Below, piece by piece: positions 8,660 to 17,014 of a stretch of DNA of 64,000 nt; position 1 is the stretch's first letter; each line of letters starts with the position of its first letter. The translations under genes were made by a program, and so were the position numbers. The notes beneath the pieces are model-generated. The model was not told where the DNA came from and did not search any database. It worked only from the letters and a program-made list of their open reading frames with translations. This DNA is from Lachnoclostridium sp. UBA1175 (GTDB lineage: Bacteria > Bacillota > Clostridia > Lachnospirales > Lachnospiraceae): positions 106,687 to 170,686 of the forward strand of contig DBYX01000009.1 in NCBI GenBank assembly GCA_002311665.1. Direction: 5' to 3'.

Positions 8660-9499
8660 TTATTCTATTTCGATCTCATCCCCGGAGTGCGCGTAGGCAA
8701 GCTGCTCCCCGAGGATCTCCTTCATCGCTTCGTAGGCCGGCAGCCCCGTACAGTGGCACGTGACGAGCCGCGTCCCGTAGTTTTTCAGTTCCCGCGCCGT
8801 GTCGAGCACCTCCTCAAGTTCCTCCGGCACATACGGTGTCTTCTTCATCAGGTGGAATCCGCTGATCGCGACATCCGGGTCTGCGCCGTACCTCTCGCGG
8901 TACGCGTCGAGGATGCTCAGTATCCCGTTGTGCGCGCACCCCGACAGGAGGACATGCTTCCCCTCCGCTGAGATCACCAGGCAGTGCTCGTGCCGGAAAT
9001 CATCCTGCCCGTACACCCCGTCCGCGAGAATCTTCAGGTTGCCGTCGGTGAACGGCAGACTGTGGCTGCGCCTGTCCACCGTGAACAGCGACAGTTCCCC
9101 GTCGATGACAAAGTCGCCGTCCGTGAACACGACCTGCTCCGACTCTGCGATGCGCGGGTCGATCCCGATGTAGCGGTACTGTCCTCCCGGTGCGTCGGCG
9201 CCGTCGTCCGCGCAGTATGCTCCGGTTGCGGACCGCTGCATATATACCTTAGCAGTCTTGTTGATCTGAAGAAAAGGTATCAGTCCGCCTGAGTGGTCAT
9301 AGTGTCCGTGGCTCAGCACCACGGTGTCGACGGCGGCAAGGTCGATCCCCAGCAATTCGGCGTTTCGTAGTGTCTCCTCCGACGGGCCGACATCGAGAAG
9401 GATCCTGTGTCTCTCCGTCTCAACGTAGAGCGAGAGCCCGTGCGCCGCAGCACACCCGCTCGTTCCCTCCGTATTCTCGATCAATGTCACGATTCTCAT
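8660..9499 (-). CDS. MBL-fold metallo-hydrolase of the dihydropterin-phosphate synthase-like group
   Basis: The product is 279 residues, starting at the ATG 9497-9499 with GGAGAAC upstream. The metallo-beta-lactamase signature LSHGHYDHSGG is near residue 75. Further metal-ligand histidines are in LLSGCAHNG (about residue 188) and in GFHLMK and VTCHCTG. The overall pattern resembles the archaeal/bacterial MJ0301-like group, annotated as 7,8-dihydropterin-6-yl-methyl-4-(beta-D-ribofuranosyl)aminobenzene-5'-phosphate synthase. That biochemical role in a bacterium is inference only, and a generic phosphodiesterase is equally possible. The isomerase/epimerase follows in the same direction. Confidence 0.85.
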   Translation of the reverse strand: MRIVTLIENTEGTSGCAAAHGLSLYVETERHRILLDVGPSEETLRNAELLGIDLAAVDTVVLSHGHYDHSGGLIPFLQINKTAKVYMQRSATGAYCADDGADAPGGQYRYIGIDPRIAESEQVVFTDGDFVIDGELSLFTVDRRSHSLPFTDGNLKILADGVYGQDDFRHEHCLVISAEGKHVLLSGCAHNGILSILDAYRERYGADPDVAISGFHLMKKTPYVPEELEEVLDTARELKNYGTRLVTCHCTGLPAYEAMKEILGEQLAYAHSGDEIEIE

Positions 9500-9558
9500 A
9501 TTTGTTCTCCGTGGGGCCGCGCTCCGTTCGCGCAGCGTCCCGCACACGCAAAAAAACC

Positions 9559-10230
9559 TCATCGGAGCGTCCTCAGATACTCCTTGTGCTCCTTCGAAAC
9601 GCGGTAACTCTCGATCGCCTTTTGGATCGCTTTCCTATGCGTCCACGGCTCGAGTTTCCGCTGTTCTATGTATACAATGCTCGCGTCGTACTGCTTCGCG
9701 AGCGACGTCGCAAAATACCAGGCGACCATCATCCTGAGATAATAATCCTCCCCCTCCTTCGACGCTACCCAATCGAGATATTCCGGCCGGAAATCCTCGC
9801 CGAGGTACTCGTTCATCAGCATCCTCATCCCGAACCGCGATGTGTACACGTGGTCCGAGTCGATCCACTTCTTCACAAGCGGAAGCAGACGTTCGTGATT
9901 TTTCGAAAATACTTTAGGGCTCGACTGGTCGCACACCGGCCAGCAGTCGATGTACGGCAGAAAGTGCTCCACCGCCGCGACGCAGCCGTCAAAATCCCGG
10001 ATCATCGCGATCAGAAAGAAGTGCACCAGATTTTCCTCATAACAGCCGTGCGGCAGAGTCGCAAGGAACTCCTCCGCCTCCTTTGTCCCGTACACTTCCT
10101 TCGCGATCCGGCGCATATCCGGCGTCCGGACGCCGAGGATCGTCCCCGGATTGATGTTCGGGACCAGCTTGCTCTGAAACTCGCGGTACGCATCGTCATG
10201 GCACGCCGCAAGCCTATCGTATATGCTCAT
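9559..10230 (-). CDS. DNA alkylation repair protein, AlkD-like HEAT-repeat family
   Basis: The product is 223 residues from the ATG 10228-10230 (MSIYDRLAA). The pattern of short helical HEAT-like repeats, the motif LGVRTPDMRRIAKEVYG, the DNA-facing CDQSS element and the segment WYFATSLAKQYDA match the AlkD/AlkC-like DNA-alkylation-repair family. AlkD excises bulky N-alkylpurines from DNA. The many family members in Firmicutes have not all been shown to be active. It sits between the metallo-hydrolase and the M1 peptidase in the same orientation, with 24 bases to the latter. Confidence 0.88.
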   Translation of the reverse strand: MSIYDRLAACHDDAYREFQSKLVPNINPGTILGVRTPDMRRIAKEVYGTKEAEEFLATLPHGCYEENLVHFFLIAMIRDFDGCVAAVEHFLPYIDCWPVCDQSSPKVFSKNHERLLPLVKKWIDSDHVYTSRFGMRMLMNEYLGEDFRPEYLDWVASKEGEDYYLRMMVAWYFATSLAKQYDASIVYIEQRKLEPWTHRKAIQKAIESYRVSKEHKEYLRTLR

Positions 10231-10254
10231 ACCCTTCTCCCGCAACCATGTTTA

Positions 10255-11988
10255 TCACTGCATAATGAACGCCGCGTTGACCAGCGCGTTGAGCTCGGCA
10301 TTGTCCGTACCGCAGCAATCGAAGAGAACCTCGAAGAAGCTCATCGCACCGGCGTTCGTGAACGCATACCTGTGGACGTACTCGCGTAGGATCGAGTGGA
10401 AGGTATCCCTTCCGACGATCTCCTCCATCTGGAACAGCGCCTGCTGCCCGTAACTGTACACCGCAAGCACATAAACTCTGTCCGCCGAGAAATCATAATA
10501 CGGCCGGTTCAGCGGGAACAGGCCCGTCCTCGTCAGAGTGGCCGCGACGGCAGGATCGGAAAGATCCCTCGCCTTCCTGCCGAATTCCCGGATATACTCA
10601 TTGATCTTCCCGAGGTATTCGTCGTAGACCAGCTCCGTGTACGAAGTGATCGACTCGTCCTGCCACGGCTGCATACCGGAATTGCTTCCCACAATGCCCA
10701 TAAACCACTGGTGTCCGATCTCGTGCGCGATGCACACCTCAAGATCGCGATAGATATCCTCGGAAGTCGAATATTCCAGCAGTCCGCTCGGGCACAGGGA
10801 ATCCTCGATTATGATCAGGTTGGGGTATTCCATACCGCCCGCCTCGATCGGCGCGAGGATGATGTCCAGCTCGCTGTACGGGTATTTGCCGAAGGCATCC
10901 CCGAATGCGGCGAGCGAGTCCCTCGCGGCGCCGAGCGACGCATTCAGAGACGCTTTCATATTGTTCGCCGGCGGGTTTTTCTTGTTGTACAGCACATTCA
11001 CGTGCACCCCGTCATACGTTGCGTCGACGATACCGAACACATCGGACGCCGAGAACACGAAATCGCGCACGCAAGGCGCGTTGTATGTGTAGGTGACCGT
11101 CTCCCCGTTGTCCTGCTTCCCGGTCTCCGTGCCGGTCGTCGCCACAAGGAAATCCGCGGGAACCGTGAGTCTTACGTCATAGTCGGAAATCTCGGAGTAG
11201 AAGCACTCTCCCATCTGATAGTAGGGCGCGTGCGACCATTCACCGTCCGCATACTCCGCGAGGATCGGGTAGAAATTGGTCACGTTGAAAATGCCGTTGT
11301 ACAGGCCGTAACGGTCCGCTACCGTCGGGATCTTCGCCGTAAAATCATACGAGAGCGTCATACTCTCGTTCGGCACGAGCGGCTGATCGAGCGGGATCCA
11401 CAGCACCGTGACATCCTGATCCGAAGTGATCTTCAACTCGGAATCATCCCTGCCGTCGACGATGTTCGTGATCTTCGTGATCGCCCCGTTCGTCTTGTAA
11501 CTCGGGGGATATCCTGCCGTCTCCGCATCGATGAAGAGGCTGGAGTAATCTCTCAGGCACAGCTCGTTCCAGGTGTCCTCCGTATCGTTGTAAAACCGGA
11601 ACACGACATGGCCTCCCACCGTGTGCGCATCCGCGTCCAACGTGAGGTCCATATCGTAGTGATAGAGCTCTCTCGTCGGAAAATCGATGCTGCACCCGCG
11701 CTCGGGCGCCTCAAACCCTCCCACCGTCGGCACCGGGGTCGGCGCAGCAGTAGGCACGGTCGTCGGTGCGGTCGTAGGCTCTGCCGTGGGCGTCGCGGTC
11801 GGCTCCGGCGTCGGTGAAGCTTCCGGAGTTGCCGTCAAAGTCGGGGTCGGGACTGCCGTAGGCGTTGCTTCCGAAACGCGCATCGGCCGTTCCTTCGCCT
11901 CGGGCTGCTTCTCGCACCCCGCCGTCGAAAGGATCAGCACAAGGATCAAAAACAGACTCAAAAACTTAAACTTCTTCATTGCACTCAT
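10255..11988 (-). CDS. M1-family (gluzincin) aminopeptidase lipoprotein
   Basis: The product is 577 residues. A lipoprotein signal peptide ends in the lipobox LSTAGC, followed by a Pro/Thr/Ala linker of repeated PTxTP units (about residues 40-90). The catalytic part carries the M1 exopeptidase-like motif GGMEYPN and the zinc site HEIGH (H422, H426, with E423 catalytic) and the third ligand E445, exactly 18 residues after the second His. The enzyme should be anchored outside the membrane and trim peptides from the N-terminus. An ATG three codons in (11979) is an alternative start. The 5' end overlaps the YczE-like gene, which suggests translational coupling. Confidence 0.92.
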   Translation of the reverse strand: MSAMKKFKFLSLFLILVLILSTAGCEKQPEAKERPMRVSEATPTAVPTPTLTATPEASPTPEPTATPTAEPTTAPTTVPTAAPTPVPTVGGFEAPERGCSIDFPTRELYHYDMDLTLDADAHTVGGHVVFRFYNDTEDTWNELCLRDYSSLFIDAETAGYPPSYKTNGAITKITNIVDGRDDSELKITSDQDVTVLWIPLDQPLVPNESMTLSYDFTAKIPTVADRYGLYNGIFNVTNFYPILAEYADGEWSHAPYYQMGECFYSEISDYDVRLTVPADFLVATTGTETGKQDNGETVTYTYNAPCVRDFVFSASDVFGIVDATYDGVHVNVLYNKKNPPANNMKASLNASLGAARDSLAAFGDAFGKYPYSELDIILAPIEAGGMEYPNLIIIEDSLCPSGLLEYSTSEDIYRDLEVCIAHEIGHQWFMGIVGSNSGMQPWQDESITSYTELVYDEYLGKINEYIREFGRKARDLSDPAVAATLTRTGLFPLNRPYYDFSADRVYVLAVYSYGQQALFQMEEIVGRDTFHSILREYVHRYAFTNAGAMSFFEVLFDCCGTDNAELNALVNAAFIMQ

Positions 11989-12673
11989 TTTCCTCTTCCT
12001 GTCCGGGTTTTGCAGATTCCCGTACTCCCCCTTGTTTTATCTCCGCGACCACCGTGAAAACATCGCGGTGCCGCAGCTTTCTCGGCTCAAAGCGAATGAC
12101 ATTGTAGACGAATTGCATCACAAGGCCCGCACCGAACGTACTTATGAGCGTGCCGATCCCGATGGGCCCTCCGAGCAGGAATCCGCCGAGCAGCACGACC
12201 GCCCACAGCAGGATCTCGACGATCCCGATCGGCACCTTCGGCAGTCTCTTTCCGAGCCCCACCAGAAGCGCGTCACGCGGTCCGCAGCACTGTTGCTGGC
12301 GCATATAGATCCACATGCCGAGCGCCATAAACACAAAGCCGACGAGCATGATGCCGATGCCGAGCCACAGGTTTTTGTTGTCCGCAAAAGGATTCGCCGA
12401 GTTGAACAGCTGCACCAAATTGCCGGTCAGCAGCGCGTCGATGATCGTGCCGAAGCCGATCCTCTCCTTCATCGCGAGATCGATCAGCAGCACCGTCACC
12501 GCAACTATCGTCATCGCCAAGCCGTAGTTGAGCGGCGTGTGTTTCTCGATCCCCTTCCCGAGGCAGTCCCACGGCGCCAGCCCGATGTTTGCGAAGATCG
12601 TCAGGTGCACGCCGAATGCGAACACAAGAAGCCCCGCGACGATCTTCAGCCATTCCGAAATGATCTTTCGCAT
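11966..12673 (-). CDS. YczE/YitT-like integral membrane protein
   Basis: The product is 235 residues from the ATG 12671-12673; that codon overlaps the preceding gene's stop by one base (TGATG). About five hydrophobic segments are visible (starting at IVAGLLVFAFGVHLTIF, AMTIVAVTVLLIDLAM, IGIMLVGFVFMALGMW, ILLWAVVLLGGFLL and TLISTFGAGLVMQFVYNVI). The motif IGLAPWDCLGKGI is typical of YczE-type proteins. The C-terminal tail is hydrophilic and charged. The family's function is unknown; some members are linked to membrane export or peptide synthesis loci. It is cotranscribed with the C-GCAxxG-C-C protein gene upstream and the M1 peptidase downstream. Confidence 0.82.
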   Translation of the reverse strand: MRKIISEWLKIVAGLLVFAFGVHLTIFANIGLAPWDCLGKGIEKHTPLNYGLAMTIVAVTVLLIDLAMKERIGFGTIIDALLTGNLVQLFNSANPFADNKNLWLGIGIMLVGFVFMALGMWIYMRQQQCCGPRDALLVGLGKRLPKVPIGIVEILLWAVVLLGGFLLGGPIGIGTLISTFGAGLVMQFVYNVIRFEPRKLRHRDVFTVVAEIKQGGVRESAKPGQEEENECNEEV

Positions 12674-13158
12674 CACGTCAACCCCGCCTTCGCATCCGGG
12701 TTCATACCCGCGCGCGAATCCTCCTCCGCGATGATCTCCTCGAGTAACTGCGCCGCGCTCCTCACAAACTCCGGACACATCGTGTGAAACAGATCCCGCT
12801 CCTCGATCTTCGCCCGCTCGTCAGGCCTGGTAAGATCATATCCGAGGAGCTGTCTGCACACCACGCTCCCGTTCTTCTCGATAAACCGGTTCAGGTATCT
12901 CTCCGCGATACCGCGGGCACGCATTTTCCCCTCGATATCGCTCTCCTCGCAGTATCCGTATCTGAGCCCGATCACCATCAGCGCGCCCGATACCGCCCCG
13001 CATATCTCGCCTTTTCTGGCACCGCCGCCGAGGACCGTCCCGATCTTCAGCGCCGTCTTCTCGTCCATTCCCGTCTCGGTCGCGTACGCCGCAAAGACGC
13101 CCTGCGCGCAGCAGAAGTCCCGCATATAATACTCGACCGCCTTATTCACACGATCCAT
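12673..13158 (-). CDS. C-GCAxxG-C-C family protein (putative redox protein)
   Basis: The product is 161 residues. It has the family pattern of a Cys-Cys-Ala element near the N-terminus (RDFCCAQGVF), a glycine-rich C element (LGGGARKGEICGAVSGALMVIG), and further cysteines near the C-terminus (VVCRQLLG, HTMCPEFV). The family is predicted to bind a metal or redox centre and often sits next to oxidoreductases, but no function is established. The start has only a weak ribosome site (AAAGGTGAC, far upstream). Its stop overlaps the start of the YczE-like gene. Confidence 0.85.
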   Translation of the reverse strand: MDRVNKAVEYYMRDFCCAQGVFAAYATETGMDEKTALKIGTVLGGGARKGEICGAVSGALMVIGLRYGYCEESDIEGKMRARGIAERYLNRFIEKNGSVVCRQLLGYDLTRPDERAKIEERDLFHTMCPEFVRSAAQLLEEIIAEEDSRAGMNPDAKAGLT

Positions 13159-13191
13159 AATCGTCCGTCACCTTTGCATTAAAATTGTCCG

Positions 13192-13986
13192 TCACACGCC
13201 CAGCGTGCAGAGCTTGCCCCGGAGGATGTACCCGATCTTCTCATAGCAGGAGTTGGATGCGGCATAGTCCGCATCCGTGTAGAGCATCGGAAGATATCCC
13301 GCCTCCTGTATGATCCGGGTAACCCTGTACACAAGGTTCGAAGCGTAATACTTCCGCCGCTCCTCCTTGCGCGTGTACACCAGTCCGACGGACGCCATAT
13401 CGCCGTTCGGTTTCCAGTTGCAGCACGCCACGTTTTTGCCGGCAGAATTTTTCCAGAAATAGAGTCCGCCGTTGCGCACAGCCTCCTCCGACTTCCGGCG
13501 GTAGTGCTCCTCGCTCTGGTAATCTGCGTCGATATCCCTGTGGAACAGGTCGCGAAGCTCCACCAGCTCATCGATGTCCGCCTCCGTGCACTGATACAGT
13601 TCGCCGTCCGCGACAACCGCCGGAGCAACCGGCTCGGGACAGTCGTATGCGAACATATTCATCTCGATCTTCAGCGCGAGCCCGTCCTCCTCGGCGCGGC
13701 GGATCAGGTATTCCGCGAGTTCGTATTTGATGTTGAAACGGTGCGTGCCGTCCATCAGACCGTTCTCCTTCGCGATCCGATATACCGACTCGTACTCGTC
13801 CTCAGTCGCGTCAGCCGGCGTCCAGATCCACACCGGGAACGGCTGCTCCGAGAAGCAGAGGATGAACCGCTCGTGGTCCGTCAGAAGCAGCGTGTTCTCG
13901 CCGCCTAAGATCCTCCTCATTACGAAAAATGTGTACCGGTCTCTCTCGAGCAGCCGGTAATCTCTCTCATCAACAAAGCTGTCCAT
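13192..13986 (-). CDS. GNAT-family N-acetyltransferase
   Basis: The product is 264 residues; the start has GGAAGGT upstream. The C-terminal ~130 residues carry a GNAT fold, with the acetyl-CoA-loop region around GLVYTRKEERRKYYASNLVYRVTRII (a degenerate R/Q-x-x-G-x-G/A) and the final strand-helix element YTDADYAASNSCYEKIGYILRG. The N-terminal ~130 residues form a second degenerate domain, as in the two-domain GNAT proteins common in Firmicutes. The acceptor is unknown. It lies between a NUDIX gene and the C-GCAxxG protein gene, with short gaps. Confidence 0.85.
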   Translation of the reverse strand: MDSFVDERDYRLLERDRYTFFVMRRILGGENTLLLTDHERFILCFSEQPFPVWIWTPADATEDEYESVYRIAKENGLMDGTHRFNIKYELAEYLIRRAEEDGLALKIEMNMFAYDCPEPVAPAVVADGELYQCTEADIDELVELRDLFHRDIDADYQSEEHYRRKSEEAVRNGGLYFWKNSAGKNVACCNWKPNGDMASVGLVYTRKEERRKYYASNLVYRVTRIIQEAGYLPMLYTDADYAASNSCYEKIGYILRGKLCTLGV

Positions 13987-14005
13987 ATTTTACCTTCCGA
14001 ATTCT

Positions 14006-14578
14006 TCATTGTCCGTCGCGCATACCGTCGAGTATCTCCTTCGCCCGCAAAAGCATCGGCAGCTCGCGGTTCGCGATCAGACGTCCGATCGCCGTCCCGC
14101 GGCATTGCTCGTACTCCGCCACAGCCTCGTCGAAGGTCAGTTTCGCCTTGGAGAGGTGGAAAATGTTGGCCTCATCCTCGGTCATATGGCTGTCCCCGAA
14201 CGAGACGATCCTGCACAGGAAATAGTTCGTCAGGTTGTGTCGATGGATCACGTTGTAATAGTCACTGACAAGGCCGAGCCGGCAGATGATCTCCACCTCG
14301 ATGCCGAGTTCCTCCCCGAGTTCCCGGCGGATGGCCGTCGCAAGTTCCTCACCGTCCTCGACGCCGCCTCCCGGCGTCTCGATGTGCATTGCTTTGCCGA
14401 ACAGATCGTCCCGGTTCACCCTCACGAAATAAAACCGTCCCTCATCGTCACACACGATACCCCGCGCGATCCGGCGGTCATGACTGATATAATCCTCCGG
14501 CCATTCCGTGTCCTTTAATTCATAAAAAAGTTCCTCGCTCCGGTCCGCTGCCGGCGCCTGCATAATCTTTAAATCCAT
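14006..14578 (-). CDS. NUDIX hydrolase
   Basis: The product is 190 residues. A complete Nudix box (GGGVEDGEE..., REL.EELGIEV) spans about residues 70-95 within TPGGGVEDGEELATAIRREL and the residues that follow. The box binds Mg2+ and hydrolyses a nucleoside diphosphate linked to another moiety, such as ADP-ribose or a nucleotide sugar. The specificity cannot be read. The start is preceded by GGGAGGA. A second NUDIX gene lies 15 bases upstream and a GNAT gene 19 bases downstream. Confidence 0.9.
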   Translation of the reverse strand: MDLKIMQAPAADRSEELFYELKDTEWPEDYISHDRRIARGIVCDDEGRFYFVRVNRDDLFGKAMHIETPGGGVEDGEELATAIRRELGEELGIEVEIICRLGLVSDYYNVIHRHNLTNYFLCRIVSFGDSHMTEDEANIFHLSKAKLTFDEAVAEYEQCRGTAIGRLIANRELPMLLRAKEILDGMRDGQ

Positions 14579-14593
14579 ACAAACATCCTCCCG

Positions 14594-15073
14594 TCAGCGG
14601 TCATCCCTCAGAAAATACTTCACCACCTGCTCCGGATGTCTCAGCTCGGTCTTGAAGAACTGCGGGAACATCCGGATCTCATCGTCAGGGGATACCCACC
14701 GCAGATGCTCCGTGGATTCTCCCTCCATAAAGTCCTCGCTGACCGGCTCGAAGTCCTCCGGCACCTTCATGTAGTAGTAATACGAGACCTCGTAGATCGT
14801 CTTCCCGAGATTGCCCGGCGCATCACCGTAGAAATACACTTCCGAGACAAATCCGAGGCGGTCGATCTCCATCCGGACCCCCGTCTCCTCCTCGACCTCA
14901 CGCACAACCGCCTGCTCCGAGGTTTCGCCGAACTGAATACGTCCGCCGACGGAGTACAGGTAATCGTCCCTGTCGCTTCCCACCATCAGAAAACGACCGT
15001 TCTTCAGTATGATCGCCCCGACGCGGATGTTGATCAAACCCTCGTCGCACGGCACCGTCATGTCTCTGCCCAT
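14594..15073 (-). CDS. NUDIX hydrolase
   Basis: The product is 159 residues from the ATG 15071-15073 (MGRDMTVPC). That start was chosen over the ATG six bases earlier because AAGGAG lies about 9 bases before it and only 3 before the other. The Nudix box is GGRIQFGETSEQAVVREVEE followed by ETGVRM (about residues 44-69). The flanking sequence (LFYMGSDRDDYLYSVGG-like in position, and YYYYMKVPEDF) resembles the group annotated as ADP-ribose or nucleotide-triphosphate pyrophosphatases. The specificity is unknown. The two NUDIX genes share little sequence outside the box, so this is not a recent duplication. Confidence 0.88.
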   Translation of the reverse strand: MGRDMTVPCDEGLINIRVGAIILKNGRFLMVGSDRDDYLYSVGGRIQFGETSEQAVVREVEEETGVRMEIDRLGFVSEVYFYGDAPGNLGKTIYEVSYYYYMKVPEDFEPVSEDFMEGESTEHLRWVSPDDEIRMFPQFFKTELRHPEQVVKYFLRDDR

Positions 15074-15191
15074 AGCCATTGTCTCCTTCCACACTCTGTT
15101 TTTCAGTCCCATCGGATAACACGCAAAATATGATTGTTTATTGTACCACAAAACCTCTGCTTTGGGTAGTTTTTTCGACCCTTTTGCAACC

Positions 15192-16294
15192 TCAGCCGCG
15201 GTCGGTCTCAAACACGATCAGCGGGATCAGCATCTCGTCCTCGGTAAGGCTTCCGTGCATCGACACGAACGCCTCCTCCACCGTCATGATGGACAGGTCC
15301 CCCGTCGCGATCGCGATGTAATTGCCGAGCATCGGGCGGAACATCGGATGATGCGTTCCCGTGCCGAACAGGTCGCGCTCGATCGCCTCGTCCATCGAAA
15401 GCAGGTCAAAGCGGTCTCCGAAGAGACGGTTAAACTCGGCGATGAAGAACTCCTCCTTCTCCGGCTTGACAAAAGGTTCAGCACCCGCGGCTCCAGCGAC
15501 GGCAAATGCTCCAGGCACTCCGTCAGCTGCGGGTAGTCTCGGATCATCACCTGCTCGTTGTCGATGTGCCCGTGATCCGCCGTGACCACGATCAGTGAGT
15601 TCGGGATCGCCTCCGCCAGTTTTGAGACCTCCGCCTCCAGCTTGAGAATATTTTCGTGAACCTCCGCCGACCCGCAGCCGCAGCGGTGCAGCAGTCCGTC
15701 CGGCTGGTTCCAGTACGCGTACACATACTTCTTACCCGGCAGCCTACAGTACCCGCGAACATTGTCGCAGAGCCTGCCGAACGTGTCGATACTGCTGTCG
15801 AGAAACGGCGCCGTAAGGTACGCCTGCCCGCCGTATCGCTTGATCCGGTCGATCACATTCTCATACGGGGTCAGCGTCCACGCCAGGTTGTAGTCTGCCG
15901 CCGGCATCTTGGTGCCCTGCTCGACATTCAGAAACACCGTGACGTTCTTGTCCACCTGCGGGTAGTAGCAGTCCCATCCGAGCCAGCTGTGCTCACACGG
16001 CTGCAGCCCCGACATCATCGATGTCGTCGCCGCCACGGTCGTTGAGAGAAATGTCGACTTGTAGATCCCGGCGAGATGCGTGCGGAAGGCTCCGTCCTCC
16101 GCGAGATGCCTCTCCACGATGGCCTTTCCCATTCCGTCCAAAAGGATGACCACAATGTTTTCATACTCCTTCTCCAGATACGGGTCCAGAAGCGGCAGCG
16201 TGTCGCCCACGGGTTCCGCGCCGAACTTCTTAAGAATGGAGTTCGGCAGGTTTGCAATACAGTTTTTGTAATCCGGCAGTGTCATTGCACTCAT
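15192..16294 (-). pseudogene. alkaline-phosphatase-superfamily phosphodiesterase, frameshifted
   Basis: From the ATG at 16292-16294 (GGGGAG upstream) the frame encodes a nucleotide-pyrophosphatase/alkaline-phosphatase-like protein. It has the metal-binding LLDGMGK motif, the nucleophile region STTVAATTSM and a C-terminal metal site VVTADHGHID. After ...HLPSLEPR at about 15490 the reading shifts: the conserved C-terminal part (EPFVKPEKEEFFIAEF ... HHPMFRPMLGNYIAI) continues in another frame to a stop at 15192. Joining the two gives a normal full-length protein of about 365 residues. A single-base insertion or deletion in the GC-rich stretch around 15480-15495 explains it. It may be a true mutation or a sequencing error. 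Confidence 0.82.
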
Positions 16295-16358
16295 CTGTCT
16301 CCCCTTTCCGCAGAGCGATCTTCCCTTGCGATCCCCTGCTTTCAAATATGTTGTCCGC

Positions 16359-16766
16359 CTATGCCAGCGGCTTTGTGTCGATCTTCACACAGTCCTTTCT
16401 CCCCTTCACGGCGACCTGGAAATCGTCCTCATAGACGAGTTCCCCGGGGATCTCGCCGCACTCGGACACGTAGAACTGCAATCCGTATTTGGCGCCCATA
16501 TCGCGGTAAAATGTCATCTCACTCCAGATGCGGTTGCCCTCCGGCGTATCCTTGAACCATGTGACCGCACCGTCGGGATTGCCGTCCGCATAGTACGGCG
16601 GAAGCGGCAGCACCTCCTCAAAATACTTTCGGTTTCTCCAATACTCGGCGGTCTCCTCCTCGCTCAGCGTGCCTGCTTCGACAAGCTTGTAGATCGCCGT
16701 GAAGATGCCTCTCGGCTGCTGCGTGAGCCACGCGATGTCAGCCGTGTGAACACGGTAGTACTTCAT
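16359..16766 (-). CDS. conserved-looking protein of unknown function
   Basis: The product is 135 residues from the ATG 16764-16766, with GAAAGGAGC upstream. I do not recognise a family. It begins MKYYRVHTADIAWLTQQP, contains an acidic helix (EAGTLSEEETAEYWRNRKYF) and an aromatic-rich segment, and ends in a lysine-rich strand (VAVKGRKDCVKIDTKPLA). No membrane segment or signal peptide is visible, so it is probably cytoplasmic. It sits directly downstream of a short peptide frame and a terminator-like hairpin, which could control it. Codon use looks like its neighbours. Confidence 0.65.
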   Translation of the reverse strand: MKYYRVHTADIAWLTQQPRGIFTAIYKLVEAGTLSEEETAEYWRNRKYFEEVLPLPPYYADGNPDGAVTWFKDTPEGNRIWSEMTFYRDMGAKYGLQFYVSECGEIPGELVYEDDFQVAVKGRKDCVKIDTKPLA

Positions 16767-16801
16767 ACTGCTCCTTTCTGCCGTCCCCGCGGGTAAGAAA
16801 C

Positions 16802-16833
16802 AAAAAAGCCGCTCACCCGGATGGGCAAGCGGC
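16802..16833 (-). terminator. terminator-like hairpin between the short ORF and the unknown gene
   Basis: On the minus strand GCCGCTTGCCC pairs with GGGTGAGCGGC around a 4-base loop and is followed by TTTTTTG. It lies 36 bases upstream of the unknown gene's start and about 40 bases after the 27-codon ORF. It could end that short transcript or act as an attenuator. Confidence 0.82.
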
Positions 16834-16873
16834 CAATGCACATAATATTATGCACCTTTTCCACGCTTCTCAC

Positions 16874-16957
16874 TCATCCGCATATGAAAAACAGACCATG
16901 GTTACGCTTGACCATCGTCGGGTAGTCATAATCGGAATGAGAGCGACGTACGAACAT
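16874..16957 (-). CDS. possible short peptide (27 residues), perhaps a leader peptide
   Basis: The frame starts at ATG 16955-16957, preceded by a good ribosome site (AAAGGAGC, 7-8 bases), and ends with TGA at 16874. The peptide is basic and aromatic, with the core SHSDYDYPTMVKRNHG. I know no family for it. Its position between an inverted pair of CGGAAAAT octamers (16972-17010) and a strong terminator hairpin suggests either a small protein or an attenuator leader for the downstream gene. No run of identical codons of the kind typical for amino-acid leaders is present. Confidence 0.4.
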   Translation of the reverse strand: MFVRRSHSDYDYPTMVKRNHGLFFICG

Positions 16958-17014
16958 TTCGGTGCTCCTTTCGGAAAATTATTGGGCTAACTATACAACA
17001 GGATTTTCCGATTG

